From contig CAWATW010000011.1 of NCBI GenBank assembly GCA_963785075.1, positions 1 through 64,000 on the forward strand: 64,000 bases of DNA, in the 5' to 3' direction. This stretch comes from JAOUGY01 sp963785075. Its GTDB lineage: Bacteria > Actinomycetota > Acidimicrobiia > Spongiisociales > ZC4RG35. This document shows, piece by piece, positions 45,767 through 55,686 of the stretch (its first letter is position 1; every line of letters begins with the position of its first letter). A model generated the notes under the pieces. That model did no database searches. It was not told where the DNA came from and saw only the letters and a program-made list of their open reading frames with translations. Position numbers and translations under genes: made by a program.

Positions 45767-45798
45767 TCGAAGCCCCGGCATGGCGACCGGGGCTTCGA
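45767..45798. terminator. Hairpin after the DUF4332 gene
   Basis: Perfect 12-bp stem TCGAAGCCCCGG / CCGGGGCTTCGA with an 8-base loop, 21 bases downstream of the DUF4332 stop and upstream of the lipid-kinase-like gene on the same strand. No T-run. Likely ends or attenuates the upstream transcript. Confidence 0.55.
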
Positions 45799-45819
45799 TG
45801 GGCGGTTGGAGATCGTCGA

Positions 45820-46523
45820 CTACGCCAGCTTCTTCGCGGAACTGATCCACGACCTGAGTGTCGCCTGGGATGGCAGGGCGTCGTTCATCCCGGTGTCGGC
45901 GCGGACCGAAACGATCTCCGATCTCAGCTCCTCCGGCTTGCGATCCCGAAGGTCCGAGATCGACGCCACCCTGCAAAGTTCAACAGGTTCATGTACTCCT
46001 CGCCGACGCCGGTGATCCGAGTGAGGTCGGCATCGGCCGCCCATTGCGCGAGCGAGGCCGTCGGGATGTCGGCCTGTCGCCCGAGCTCCTCGAGACCATC
46101 CGTGGTGCGGGCACGCTCCACGAGCGCATGCGTCGAAATGACGCCGGCGGCCTCGAGTCGTCTGGAGAACGCGGGGCCGATCCCTCCAATCCGGTCGAGT
46201 GAAACCACGGGTGTTGTGGCTGCCGTAACGACTCCTCGAGCCACCCGACCGGCAGTGTCGGCTGCGGCCCGCTCCATCGTTCGGTCCTGCATGGACTCGA
46301 GCGACTCCACGGCCTCGGCAGAGCGGTCGGAAAGAGTCGAAACGAAACGCTCACCTTCATCGGCCCACTCCTCGATCAGTGCGCTCACTTGCTCCGACAT
46401 CCGTCCCCGAGCCTCGTCGAGCATGTCTCGTGTCGATCTGACTCGATCCATCAGCTTGTTGGCGACGTCGACTGGTACGCCGAGAGCTGCATATGCCGAT
46501 CGCTTCAGTGTGTTCTGTGTCAT
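45820..46523 (-). CDS. DUF4332 helix-hairpin-helix protein, frame-interrupted
   Basis: About 234 residues when rebuilt. The N-terminal half is helical and charged (DVANKLMDRVRSTRDMLDEA). The C-terminal DUF4332 domain has two helix-hairpin-helix motifs (RIGGIGPAFSRRLEAAGVIS and RITGVGEEYMNLLNFAG). The frame breaks near 45970; the second frame supplies VASISDLRDRKPEELRSEIV and ends at 45820. DUF4332 domains resemble DNA-binding HhH units, but no activity is established. AAGGAGGTCTC before ATG 46523 is an excellent ribosome site. Confidence 0.78.
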
Positions 46524-46916
46524 GAGACCTCCTTGACTCTTGAGTGATTACCCAAAAAGCTGGGGTTCAAACGACCACGGCGACGCCGAGAACTAGCCCC
46601 AACGGAGGGATTGACGACACTGCTCGAAATGACGGGGAACGATGGAACACTGCCGGAGGCGGAGGGCGCCCCAGAGACGTTACCCCCTTCCGGCTTTGGG
46701 GCGCTCGCCGACCAACTGGTCGCCGAACGTCGCTTCCGCGTAGTCGCAGCGCCAGCTCTCCAGGGAGCCCACCCCGGACGCGATCGAGGGACGAAGCCGG
46801 CGTCTCGCCTCGCTCCATCCCTCGACTCCGCTCCGCTCGTCGCTTTGTCGCGACACTCTCGACATCGGCCGATCGGACCCGATTCCCGAGGACCATTCCA
46901 GGATGACACCCTGGTA
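46524..46916. other. Intergenic region without a gene
   Basis: 393 bases between the DUF4332 start and the aidB stop (both minus). Frames through it are long but Arg/Ser/Gly-rich and not protein-like. It contains an imperfect inverted repeat at 46784-46825 and the repeat-like phrases TCGACTCCGCTCCGCTCG and TTCCAGGATGACACC, the kind of sequence often seen in dispersed non-coding repeats. Confidence 0.5.
46784..46825. repeat. Imperfect inverted repeat in the aidB downstream region
   Basis: TCGAGGGACGAAGC (46784-46797) and GCTCCATCCCTCGA (46812-46825) pair at 12 of 14 positions around a 14-base loop. It follows the aidB stop by about 90 bases on that strand and may serve as its terminator or as one copy of a dispersed REP-like repeat. 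Only one copy is in this window. Confidence 0.4.
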
Positions 46917-48568
46917 CTAGTTCGATCGACCCGCGGGATGGCGGTGGCGGCGATCGAACCCGTGCCGGCGCCCGTGGGAAGAGTGCCGAACATCGCTCCT
47001 CCGTCGCCCGATATCCGGGACATCACATAGGCGTCCGCGGCCGGACCCGACCGGTGTCGGACCATCAGCGAGGCCGCCCATGTCACGGCAAGTCGTTCCA
47101 CGATCCGCCGTGCCTCGTGTTCGGGATCGGTCAAGGTCGCCAGGGTGGTGCGGACCTCGCCGATGGCGTGGTCGAGCGCTGGGTCGGCGCCCAGCGCCAA
47201 CTCCGACTCGACGACGAAGGCCTCACCCGAAGCCGGCTCTCGCGCCAGTGCCCGCATCGTGTCGAGTGCGATCACGTTTCCCGACCCTTCCCAGATGGCA
47301 TTCACAGGTGACTCCCGGAAGAGCCTGGGCACGATCGACTCCTCCACGTACCCATTTCCCCCGAGACACTCCATGGCCTCTCGGACCACAGGCGTGCATC
47401 GTTTCGTGACCCAATACTTGGCGACGGGGGTGGCGAGTCGCCGAAACGCGGCCTCCTGCGGGTCGGCGTCCGCCCTGTCGAAGGCTCCTGAGAGGCGCAT
47501 CATCATGAGGGTCGCCGCCTCGACTTCGATCTCGAGATCGGCCACCACGTTCTGCATCAGCGGTTTGACGATGAGAAGGCCACCGAACGCTCGCCGGTGG
47601 GCGGCGTGCCAGGCGGCCTGCGAAACGGCTTGGCGCATGAGCGCCACGGAACCCACGACACAGTCGAGTCGGGTGTGGTTGACCATCTCGATGATGGTGG
47701 GTACGCCACGGCCTTCCTCGCCGACCATCCATCCCGCGGCGTCGATGAACTCGATCTCCGACGAGGCGTTGGACCGATTGCCCAGCTTGTCCTTGAGGCG
47801 CTGAATTTGGATCGAATTCCGCAGGCCATCAGGCGTGAACCGCGGGAGCAGGAAGCACGAGAGGCCCCCGGGCGCCTGAGCGAGCACCAGGAACGCATCA
47901 CACATGGGGGCAGACGTGAACCATTTGTGACCAGTGAGCCGGTATTCGGCTCCAGGTCCGCCACCGTTGGCGGGTCGGGCGACCGAGGTGTTGGAACGTA
48001 CGTCGCTTCCGCCCTGTTTCTCGGTCATCCCCATCCCGAGGATCGCACCGGACTTCGCCGAGGCCGGGACGAACCGCCGATCATACGAACGAGACATCAC
48101 CCGAGGCTCCCACACGCCGGCGAGGTCCGCCTGGAGCCGGAGCGCCGGAACACCGAGGTGGTCATCGAGATCGGGCAACCATGGCCCGCCTCGGACTGCG
48201 ACACGAGCGTAAACAGGGCGTCCCTCACCACCCGCCCACCTTCGCCGGGAGGACTTCTCGTAGGGCAACGAGTGGAGGCCGTTCGACACCGAGAGTTCCA
48301 TGAGCGAATGCCATGCCGGGTGGAAGTCGACGATGTCGCTCCGATTGCCGAACCGGTCGTGGGTGAGCAGAACAGGTTCGTTCACGTTGGCCTGGAACCC
48401 CCAGCGGTACACCTCTTCGGAGGCGGTGACCTGGCCGAACTTCTCGATCAGGTCATGACCCCATCCACCACCTTCTCGTTCGACCGCCTCCCGCAGTGTG
48501 GGATCCGATCCGTAGGGGTCGTATCCCTCGAGCGGGGGCGGCTGGTTCAGCACCTCGTGCGTTCCCAT
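46917..48568 (-). CDS. aidB: AidB-type acyl-CoA dehydrogenase, 3' end frame-interrupted
   Basis: About 550 residues. Flavoprotein of the acyl-CoA dehydrogenase fold, related to AidB of the alkylation response. N-terminus THEVLNQPPPLEGYDPYGSD and DFHPAWHSLMELSVSNGLHS are typical of AidB; FAD/substrate signatures are MGMTEKQGGSDVRSNTS and RLTGHKWFTSAPMCDAFLVL; the late motif is AMECLGGNGYVEES. The open frame runs on past the normal end, but near 46955 another frame gives DRRHRHPAGRSN and a stop at 46917, which fits the family length. ATG 48568. Clustered with DUF4332 on the same strand. Confidence 0.85.
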
Positions 48569-48688
48569 ACGACGAGCGTACCCCGCCCTTGTCGCACCCC
48601 AACGCCGGGCGAGGCCCGCCACGAGAGCGGGAAGATCGGGTACGGCGATACGGCACGTCGGCGTTGGTGTTCCGGGCAGCGACCCCGT

Positions 48689-50460
48689 TCAGAGCGGCAG
48701 CCCCTCGGTCTCGTCGGTGAGAAGCCTCGTGAGCAGCGCAACCTCGGACTCGAGCCCCGGTTTTCGGGGTGACCGTGAGATCGCCGTCGTGCCCATCGAG
48801 AAGGAACGCAGGCCCCGTGGCAACAGCGAAGCGGGATGGGTCGAGGTAGAGCTTCGGCTTGATCTGCGCCGGATCACCGTCCTCGGGGCAGAAGACCATG
48901 CAGTTCCCGCATTCGTTGCACAATTCGGCGAAGACGAAGTACTGCTGGCGTCCGTCGATCACCACATCCTCAGGGGTGGGAAGCCGGAAGAAGGCGTCAT
49001 TGGGGCACACGGTGACACAGAAGTTGCAGGCCACACATCCCCACATCTCCAACTTGTGTTCGACTTCACGTGGGAGCTTCGAGTTCCCCGCCTTCGTGTA
49101 ACCGGCGTTGGATGCCGGGTCGTGGAGCGATGTGATGTAGGCCGCCACAGCCCCTGAGAAGCCTGCGCCCTTGGCCGCGGCACGACGATGTGAGCGCCAC
49201 GCAGCGAGATCGTCACATCCGGCTTCGGTCATCGCCTTCTGCAACCCGGTCAACATCGGCTTGAGGCGCCCGTAACCTCCCGGCTTGAGAAGGTCGGAGC
49301 AGATGGTGATCGGCGTCATGCCGAGAGCAGCAGCATCGGGGAGATTCTCCTTCGTGATGCCCGCCGAAAAGCTGACCTGGATCGGGGCGTCGTCGTGCCC
49401 GTTCACCCGCAGCATGCCGGGGAGCGCCGCGTCGAGCTCGCCCAGCAAGGTCGTCGAAACCACGTGGAGAGGAGGGCCCGACAGGTACATCGTCTCGTCG
49501 GGCATGAAACCCTTGTGGTTCTCCACGACCAGCGTGTTGGTGAGTTTGACCCCGAAACGGCGACCATGCTCTGCGGCGAAACGCTGGAGCTCTCCGATCA
49601 GGGCGATTCCCCTGTCGAACTGGAGGTCGGCCTCGAAGTCGGCGGGGCGCAGCCGGATCTCCTCGTACCCGAGCTCCTCGACGACGATGTCGCGGACGCG
49701 GTCGAGACCGAGGAGAGTCGGGTTGAGCTTGACCACCACGTCCAACCCGTGCTCTGTCATGAGATGTTTGGTGATGCCCTCGATCTCGTCTGGCGGGCAA
49801 CCGTGGAATGTCGACAGCGTCACGGTGTCGGCGATGCGGGTGGGGAAGTCGTAGTCCCGCCACCCGGCGAATGCCTCCGGGATCTCGGGCCGGAGTCGTT
49901 CGATGTGCTCGCGAGCGTCCATGAGGCCGGCGATGAACGTCGCAACTGGGTTCCGACGAGATCCCGGCGAGGTCGTAGCCGACCGACAGGTCGAAGACGT
50001 GTGGTCCCGGGTCGGGGCCGAGGTGGGTCGCGAGCGGCTCCCACGAACCGAGGATGTGGAGCATCATCCACGCCTTGACGTACTCGTCGAGCGATTGGGC
50101 GATCTTCAGCTCTTGGCTCCACTCGATGTTGAAACCGATGGTCTGCATGTCGATGCACGGTCGGTTGATCTCGAGCTCGTCGAGGATCTGAACCGTCTTC
50201 AGCTCGAACACGCGCCCACCGCCGAGCCATGCCAGCACGATGTTCTCAGCGAGCTGACTGTGGGGGCCCGCTGCGGGTCCCACGGGTGTCGCCGCCTGGC
50301 GTCCCATGAAATCGGCGGTCAGATCGGGTCCGTCGGAGACGTCGAAGAACCGGGCCGTCGGCAAATCGAATATCCGTCCCCGGGTCGAGAATTCGTGATC
50401 GATCCTCCCGAGGAGCCTCCCCAACGAGAACGGCGTCAGCGGGGGTGCGGTGATGGCCAT
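48689..50460 (-). CDS. YgfK-like iron-sulfur protein lacking the FAD/NAD domain, frame-interrupted
   Basis: About 590 residues. The N-terminal two thirds is the dihydroorotate-dehydrogenase-like barrel of YgfK ('putative selenate reductase'): TPVGPAAGPHSQLAENIVLA, ELKTVQILDELEINRPCIDM, TLSTFHGCPPDEIEGITKHL, CSDLLKPGGYGRLKPM. It is followed directly by a two-[4Fe-4S] module (CVACNFCVTVCP, CNECGNCMVFCP). E. coli YgfK has about 1030 residues with a flavin/NAD(P) domain in between; that domain is missing here. Breaks occur near 49950 and near 48765 (one extra A in AAAA), after which the tail ends at 48689. GAGAGGAG precedes ATG 50460. Co-directional with ssnA- and xdhD-like genes. Confidence 0.82.
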
Positions 50461-50471
50461 AGATGCTCCTC

Positions 50472-51495
50472 TCAGAGTCGAGCGTGGAGTCGCGCGGCCT
50501 GCTCGGCGGCTTTGGCCCGGATCTCCACCGGGTCGACCCGGGTCGGTCTTCCATCCTGCCACACCATCTCTCCCGCCACCTCGATGGTCAAGGGTCGCAC
50601 GACAGGTGTGAATGCCAGATGCCACGGCTCCATGGGCTCGTAGCTCCACGTCACCCGGTCTTCGCGAGCCTCCGGAACGATGTCCCAGCCCGTCTCGAGC
50701 CACCCCCACGCCGAGTCGGGAGAGGAGGTCACGTCGACCGAGCGGTGCAGGTAGTACGCAAGCCGGAAGATGCCAAGCATGTCCGCACCGATGCCATCAG
50801 TGCCCAACGCCACCGGATTCCGAAATCGGCGAGGGTCGGCGTAGCCGACGGCGTTGTTGAGGTTCGAGGCCGGATTGTGGAGGATCGTCCCCCGGAGCCG
50901 ATGGTCGGTCGGCAGATGCACGCAGTGGGCGAGCAGCCAGTCGTCGCCGGTGAGGTGCTCGATGCGACCGGCGGCACCGTCGTCTTCGACACCCTCGTGC
51001 ACGTGGATGTGCACACCGACTCCGAATTCGACGGCGAGGGCGGCTGCGTCTTCGAGCGTCGCCTCCGAGCACGTGAACGCTGCATGGACGCCGACGAGTC
51101 CACGACCGCCCTCGGACAGGTATCGGCGGTTCTCCTCGATCCCGCGCCGAGCGCCATCGGAGCCGTGGCGATCCGTGACGCCGTAGGCCGGAACGACCCG
51201 GACACCGACTTCGGCACAGGCGTCGACGATCACCGACAAGGACCCTTCGATGGCGTGCGGGCTCTCGTGGTGATCGACGATCGCCGTGGTCCCGGCCTCC
51301 AGGGCTTCGAGGGCCCCGAGCTTCGCCGACCATTCGATCATCTCGAGGTCGAGCGCCGTATCGAGCCGCCACCACACCTGTTCGAGAATCTCGCCGAAGG
51401 AAGTCGGCGTCTTCGGCGGTGGCGGCATACCCGCGAGCAAGAGTGGAGTAGAGGTGATGGTGCGCGCATACCAACCCAGGCGTCACAGCCGACAT
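50472..51495 (-). CDS. ssnA: SsnA-like amidohydrolase, N-terminally short and frame-interrupted
   Basis: About 340 residues. Metal-dependent amidohydrolase of the SsnA/guanine deaminase group: GLVCAHHHLYSTLARG (first metal His pair), TTAIVDHHESPHAIEG, HIHVHEGVEDDG, LAHCVHL, and LGTDGIGADMLGIFRLAYYL. The N-terminal 50 or so residues that normally precede the PGLV.AH.H motif are missing: the gene begins at ATG 51495, and the 159-bp inverted-repeat element begins 42 bases upstream. One break near 51430 (one extra base) joins STLARG to MPPPPKTPTSFGEILEQVWW. Acts on a purine-like ring amine by context. Ends 11 bases before the ygfK-like start. Confidence 0.8.
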
Positions 51496-51536
51496 GGTGC
51501 CACTCTGTCTCCCGAACCCAGCTCTGTCAACAGAAG

Positions 51537-51695
51537 CCGAACCCAGGGTTAAGACCGTCATTTTGGCGGACCACGGCCCAAAGAAAGCGAGGTTGGCGCA
51601 CCGCGCCGGATCTGGTGAGCCTCCGGTCCCAGCCCGCACGCGTTCGTTCCGTGGGCGGTAGTCCGCCATTTTGGCGGTCTTAACCCTGGGTTCGG
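51537..51695. mobile_element. MITE-like element with 35-bp terminal inverted repeats
   Basis: The ends 51537-51571 and 51661-51695 are inverted copies of one another, starting CCGAACCCAGGGTTAAGACC on each outer side and identical at about 31 of 35 positions; the differences lie in the ATTTT/AAAAT part. The 89-base body codes for nothing recognisable. The size and lack of a transposase fit a miniature inverted-repeat element or a large regulatory hairpin. Its right end touches the stop codon of the xdhD-like gene, and its left end lies just upstream of the shortened ssnA-like gene. A further short CCGAACCCAG copy is at 51512-51521. Confidence 0.65.
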
Positions 51696-54293
51696 TCAGG
51701 TCTCGAGGGGTTGGTGACGGCGGAGCGGGAGGCGGGTTCGCCACGTGCCGTCGATCTGGCGGAAGGCTTCGGCGACGGCACCGGCGGTGGGAACCAGGCC
51801 GATCTCGCCGACGCCTTTCACGCCGTAGGGCGAGTCCGGCTGGGGGACTTCCACGAGGATCACCTCGATCGCCGGCGTGTCCTTTGGGCGGAGGATGTCG
51901 AGCTGTCTCAGCGTGAGGTGCTCCGGCATGCCGTTCTCGTCGCACGGGAACTCCTCGGTGAGGGCATAGCCCAGGCCCATGTGGACCGACCCTTCGACCT
52001 GGCCTTCGCACAGCATCGGGTTGATCACCTTGCCAACGTCGTGGACTGCCACGACCTTCTCGATGTCGCCGGTTTCTCTGTCGGCGACGACCATCTGTGC
52101 CGCGTAGCTGAAGGTGGAGTGGATGACGGGGATTGGCCTTTGCCCGAGTCGATCGAGTCGGTCCAATCGACGATGTAGGTTCCCTCGTAGTCCGTGTCTG
52201 GTTGCCGACCGCCTTCATCGGCCGCCAAACACGCGTCTCTGACCGATCCCGCCGTCATCAGCGTCCCACGAGACCCAGTGGTCTGACCGAAAGCCGATCT
52301 CGCGTGTGGTGTCGACGATGACCTCGATGCTCTCGCTCGGGATACCGAGCTCCTCGGCAGCCACCTGCAGCGCCACGGTGTGCACACCCTGGCCCATCTC
52401 CGTCCATCCGTGACGGACCTCGACGACACCGTCGGAGCGGAAGCGGACCACTGCCTTCGACACTTCCCGGAAGCCGTTTCCGAGCCCTGAGTTCTTGATC
52501 CCGACGCCGAGACCGACCGCCTTGCCGGCCGCGATGGCGTCGTCGTAGTGGGGCCGGATCGCGTCGAGACATTCCCGCGCACCGAGGCAACCGTCATCCA
52601 TGATCTGGCCCGGGCCCCAGAGCTGCGCCGGGACTCACGATGTTGCGGCTCCGCATCTCCCAGCCGGAGATGCCCACGAGCTCGGCCAGTCGATCCATGA
52701 CTCCTTCGGTGGCGAATTGAGCCTGATTGGCCCCGAACCCCCGGAAGGCGCCGCACACGGAATTGTTGGTGCGTACTGCGATGGCTTCGACGTCGATCGC
52801 CGGAAAGACGTACGGCCCCGATGCATGCCCGGCGGCCCGTTCCAGCACCTTCATGCCCACGGAGGCGTACGGACCTGAGTCGCCGATCATCCGAGCCTTC
52901 AAGGCAGCGAGCCTGCCATCCGCATCGCATCCGGCCCACACCTCGATTCGGATCGGGTGCCGCTTGGCGTGCATTCGGAGCGACTGTTCCCTGGTGAGCG
53001 TGCAGCGAACCGGAACTCCGAGCAGGTGGGCAGCCAGCGCCGTTTGCGCCTGGTTCGACAGATCTTCTTTGCCCCCGAACGCTCCACCGTTCGAGACCAA
53101 CTCGACGGTCACCTGCGAGGTGTCCAGCCCGAGGACCTCACAGATCTGGTCGCGATCGTCCCACACGCCTTGACCACCCGAGTAGACATGCAGGCGTCCA
53201 TCGCCGGTGGGCACTGCGAGCGTCGACTCTGGTTCGAGGAAGGCGTGCTCGACACGCTGGGTCTCGAACACTTCGTGCACCGTGTGGGCCGATGCCGCCA
53301 GCGCGGCCTCCACGTCGCCTCTGGCGTACACGGACTTGGAGAGCTGGTTGCCGTCGAGCCCCCAGACGGCATCCTCGTCGGAGGCGAGTGCTGCAACCGG
53401 ATCGGTGATCGGACGGTGGACTCGATATTCGACGTCGATGACCTCGGCCGCTCTACGGGCGGTGAGCATGTCGTCGGCCACCACGATCGCCAACACGTCG
53501 CCGGCGTAGGACGTGCGGCCGCCTTCGGGAATCATGACCGGCCAGTCCTTGTGGATGAGACCCACCCGTAGGTCGCCGGGGACGTCGGCCGCAGTGAACA
53601 CGGCTCGCACCCCTTCGAGCCGTTCGGCGGGGGAGACGTCGATGCGGATCACGTCGGCGCGGGTGTGGTCGGCGAGTCTGAGTGCCCCATGGAGCATTCC
53701 GGGCACGACGATGTCGCCGACATAGTCTCGGTCTCCGAGCGCGAGTTCGAGGACCCTCGTACTTCGAGCCTTCCTTGCCGATTCCCTTTCGACAGAACCG
53801 GGTCGGGTATGGGCTCTCCGGATGCCAGCAATTCGATGGCGTCGACGATCTTGACGTACCCGGTGCATCGGCAGAGATGGGCGCCGAGCCGGCCTTCGAT
53901 GGTGCTTCGGTCGAGCGCCGAGCCCTTCTGGTCGACGAGCGCTTTTGCTCGAACGACGATACCCGGGGTGCAGAAACCGCACTGCAATGCCCCGGTGGTG
54001 GCGAAGGCACGTGCGAGACGGTCACGCTCGGTGTCGTCGAATCCCTCGAGCGTCGTGACCGTGCGGCCCGCTGCCTTTTCGACCGTGGTGACACAGCTGA
54101 CCATCGCCTTGCCGTCGACGAGGACCGTGCAACAACCGCACTGTCCCGATGGTGAGCACCCGTCTTTGACCGACGTCAGGCCCAGCTCGTCACGGAGCGC
54201 CGAGAGCAGATGCGGATGGTCACTACGAACCGATACCTCCGCACCGTTGACGATGAGTGTGGTGGTCTCGGCTTCTTGATGTTGCAGGGTCAC
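51696..54293 (-). CDS. xdhD: XdhD-like fused [2Fe-2S]/molybdenum hydroxylase, multiply frame-interrupted
   Basis: About 866 residues when rebuilt. N-terminal two-[2Fe-2S] domain (CSPSGQCGCCTVLVDG, CGFCTPGIVVRAKAL, LCRCTGYVKIVDAI) joined to the molybdopterin domain (VELVSNGGAFGGKEDLSNQA, VCGAFRGFGANQAQFA, WTEMGQGVHTVALQVAAEEL, VHDVGKVINPMLCEGQ, PYGVKGVGEIGLVP with the likely catalytic Glu). This fusion without a FAD domain is the layout of E. coli XdhD, a putative selenium-dependent hydroxylase. Breaks near 53760, 52605, 52295 (TTT for TT) and 52130. GTG 54293 has AGGAG five bases upstream; ATG 54308 is an alternative. With ssnA- and ygfK-like genes it forms a conserved trio. Confidence 0.84.
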
Positions 54294-54487
54294 GTGCACT
54301 CCTCGCATGACGCCGGTACCGACGGACTCCCCAGCGGCGTTCTGTGATCGGTGACGACTCCGGACACCAAAACGACTCGGCGATTGTGGGTCGCCAGTCC
54401 CTATTCGTCAAGGAGCCGTCTGTTATCAAAGGCGTGGAAATATTCCCGTCACGTCGCAGTTCCGTGTTCGACATACGGTTCACCGAA

Positions 54488-54504
54488 TCTCGACCTGTTC
54501 GAGA
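54488..54504. promoter_or_regulatory. Inverted repeat in the divergent purine promoter region
   Basis: TCTCGA (54488-54493) and TCGAGA (54499-54504) around CCTGT form a perfect palindrome with a five-base centre, inside the 269-base gap (54294-54562) between the leftward xdhD-like operon and the rightward transporter operon. The gap also holds an AT-rich stretch with GGAAATATTCC (GGAA-N3-TTCC). Both could be operator sites for a purine regulator not encoded in the window. Confidence 0.35.
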
Positions 54505-54562
54505 CGCCCCACATACCCTCGGAGGAGAGCATGCCCCATAGTGTGGATTCGGATCCACGGCG

Positions 54563-55686
54563 GTGACCGAAACCGCCCACGTTCGCGGGTCTCGCTTCTT
54601 CGATCGGAAGGATCTCGGCTCTCCGCTTTGCGATCCCGGTTGGCGCAGTGATCGGCGCATTCCTCATCGGAGCGGTGATGCTCGTGGTGCTCGGGCGCCG
54701 ATCCGATCACCGGCTACCAAGCACTCATCGAGGGTGCCTTCGGCAGTCGGAACGCTCTCATTCAAACCGCGCTCAAGGCCACGCCGCTGCTACTGGTCGG
54801 TGCGGGCATCACGGTGGCCTTCCGTGCGAACGTCATCAACATCGGCGGCGAGGGCCAGATGGTGATGGGAGCTCTGGCGTCCACGGTGACGGCGTTGTCG
54901 CTGCCGGACCTGCCGACACCGGTGATGCTCACTGCCGTGCTCGTCATGGGCGCTGCGGGTGGTGCGGCGTGGGGTGCCGTTCCGGGGTCGCTGAAGGCCT
55001 ACGCCGGCGTGAACGAGATCTTGTCCACGATCATGTTGAACATCGTTGCCGTCCAGGCGATGAACTATCTGCTGCGTGGGCCGCTGATCGATCCGGCCGA
55101 GATCGAGCGTGGTACCCGAATTCCCCAGACGGAGCGACTCCCTGAATCGACCGATCTTCCGAGACTCTTTGGTGACGGGCGGCTCCACATCGGACCCGTG
55201 GTCGCGGTGCTGGTCGCCGTTGCGATGTGGGTCTTGCTGTGGAGGACCACGGCAGGGTTCCGGTTGCGGGCGGTCGGCCTGTCGAACGATGCCGCCCGAT
55301 ATGCCGGGATCCCGGTCAAACGAGGCGTCGTCCTCGCAATGACGATCAGCGGCGCATGCGCCGGGCTCGCCGGCGCCGTGCTCGTGCTCGGTTCCGAGTC
55401 GCATCGATTCGTGACCGATGGGTCGACGGCCGGGTTCACCGGGAGCGCGGGATTCAATGGCATCGTGGCAGCGCTCTTCGGGGGCCTGCATCCACTGTGG
55501 ACGATTCCGGCGTCGTTCCTGTTCGGCGGGCTTCTGGTCGGGGCCAACAGCCTCCAACGAGCGGTCCAGGTGCCGTCTGCGTTGATCCTCGCCTTGAACG
55601 GCCTGGTCGTGGTTTTTGTGGTCGCAACGGATCGTTGGCGTCGAGGACTCCAGCAGGAGGCAGAGAGGGCCACGACCGATGAGTGA
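54563..55686 (+). CDS. BMP-type nucleoside/purine ABC permease, frame-interrupted at 5' end
   Basis: About 375 residues. Branched-chain/monosaccharide-type permease (BPD_transp_2) of the purine nucleoside group. Core segments FRANVINIGGEGQMVMGALA, NEILSTIMLNIVAVQAMNYL, GLSNDAARYAGIPV and FNGIVAALFGGLHPLWTIPA are clear. The N-terminus is split: VTETAHVRGSRFFDRK (GTG 54563), then near 54608 a shift to ISALRFAIPVGAVIGAFLIG, and near 54697 a GGG for GG shift to ADPITGYQALIEGAFGSRNA. First gene of the transporter operon. Its end overlaps the next permease. Confidence 0.8.

Noticed and set aside
51537..51695. Simple intrinsic terminator for the xdhD-like gene
   Set aside because: The inverted repeats are 35 bp and 89 bases apart with no T-run; this is larger than a terminator and has the form of a mobile element, although a regulatory role is not excluded.
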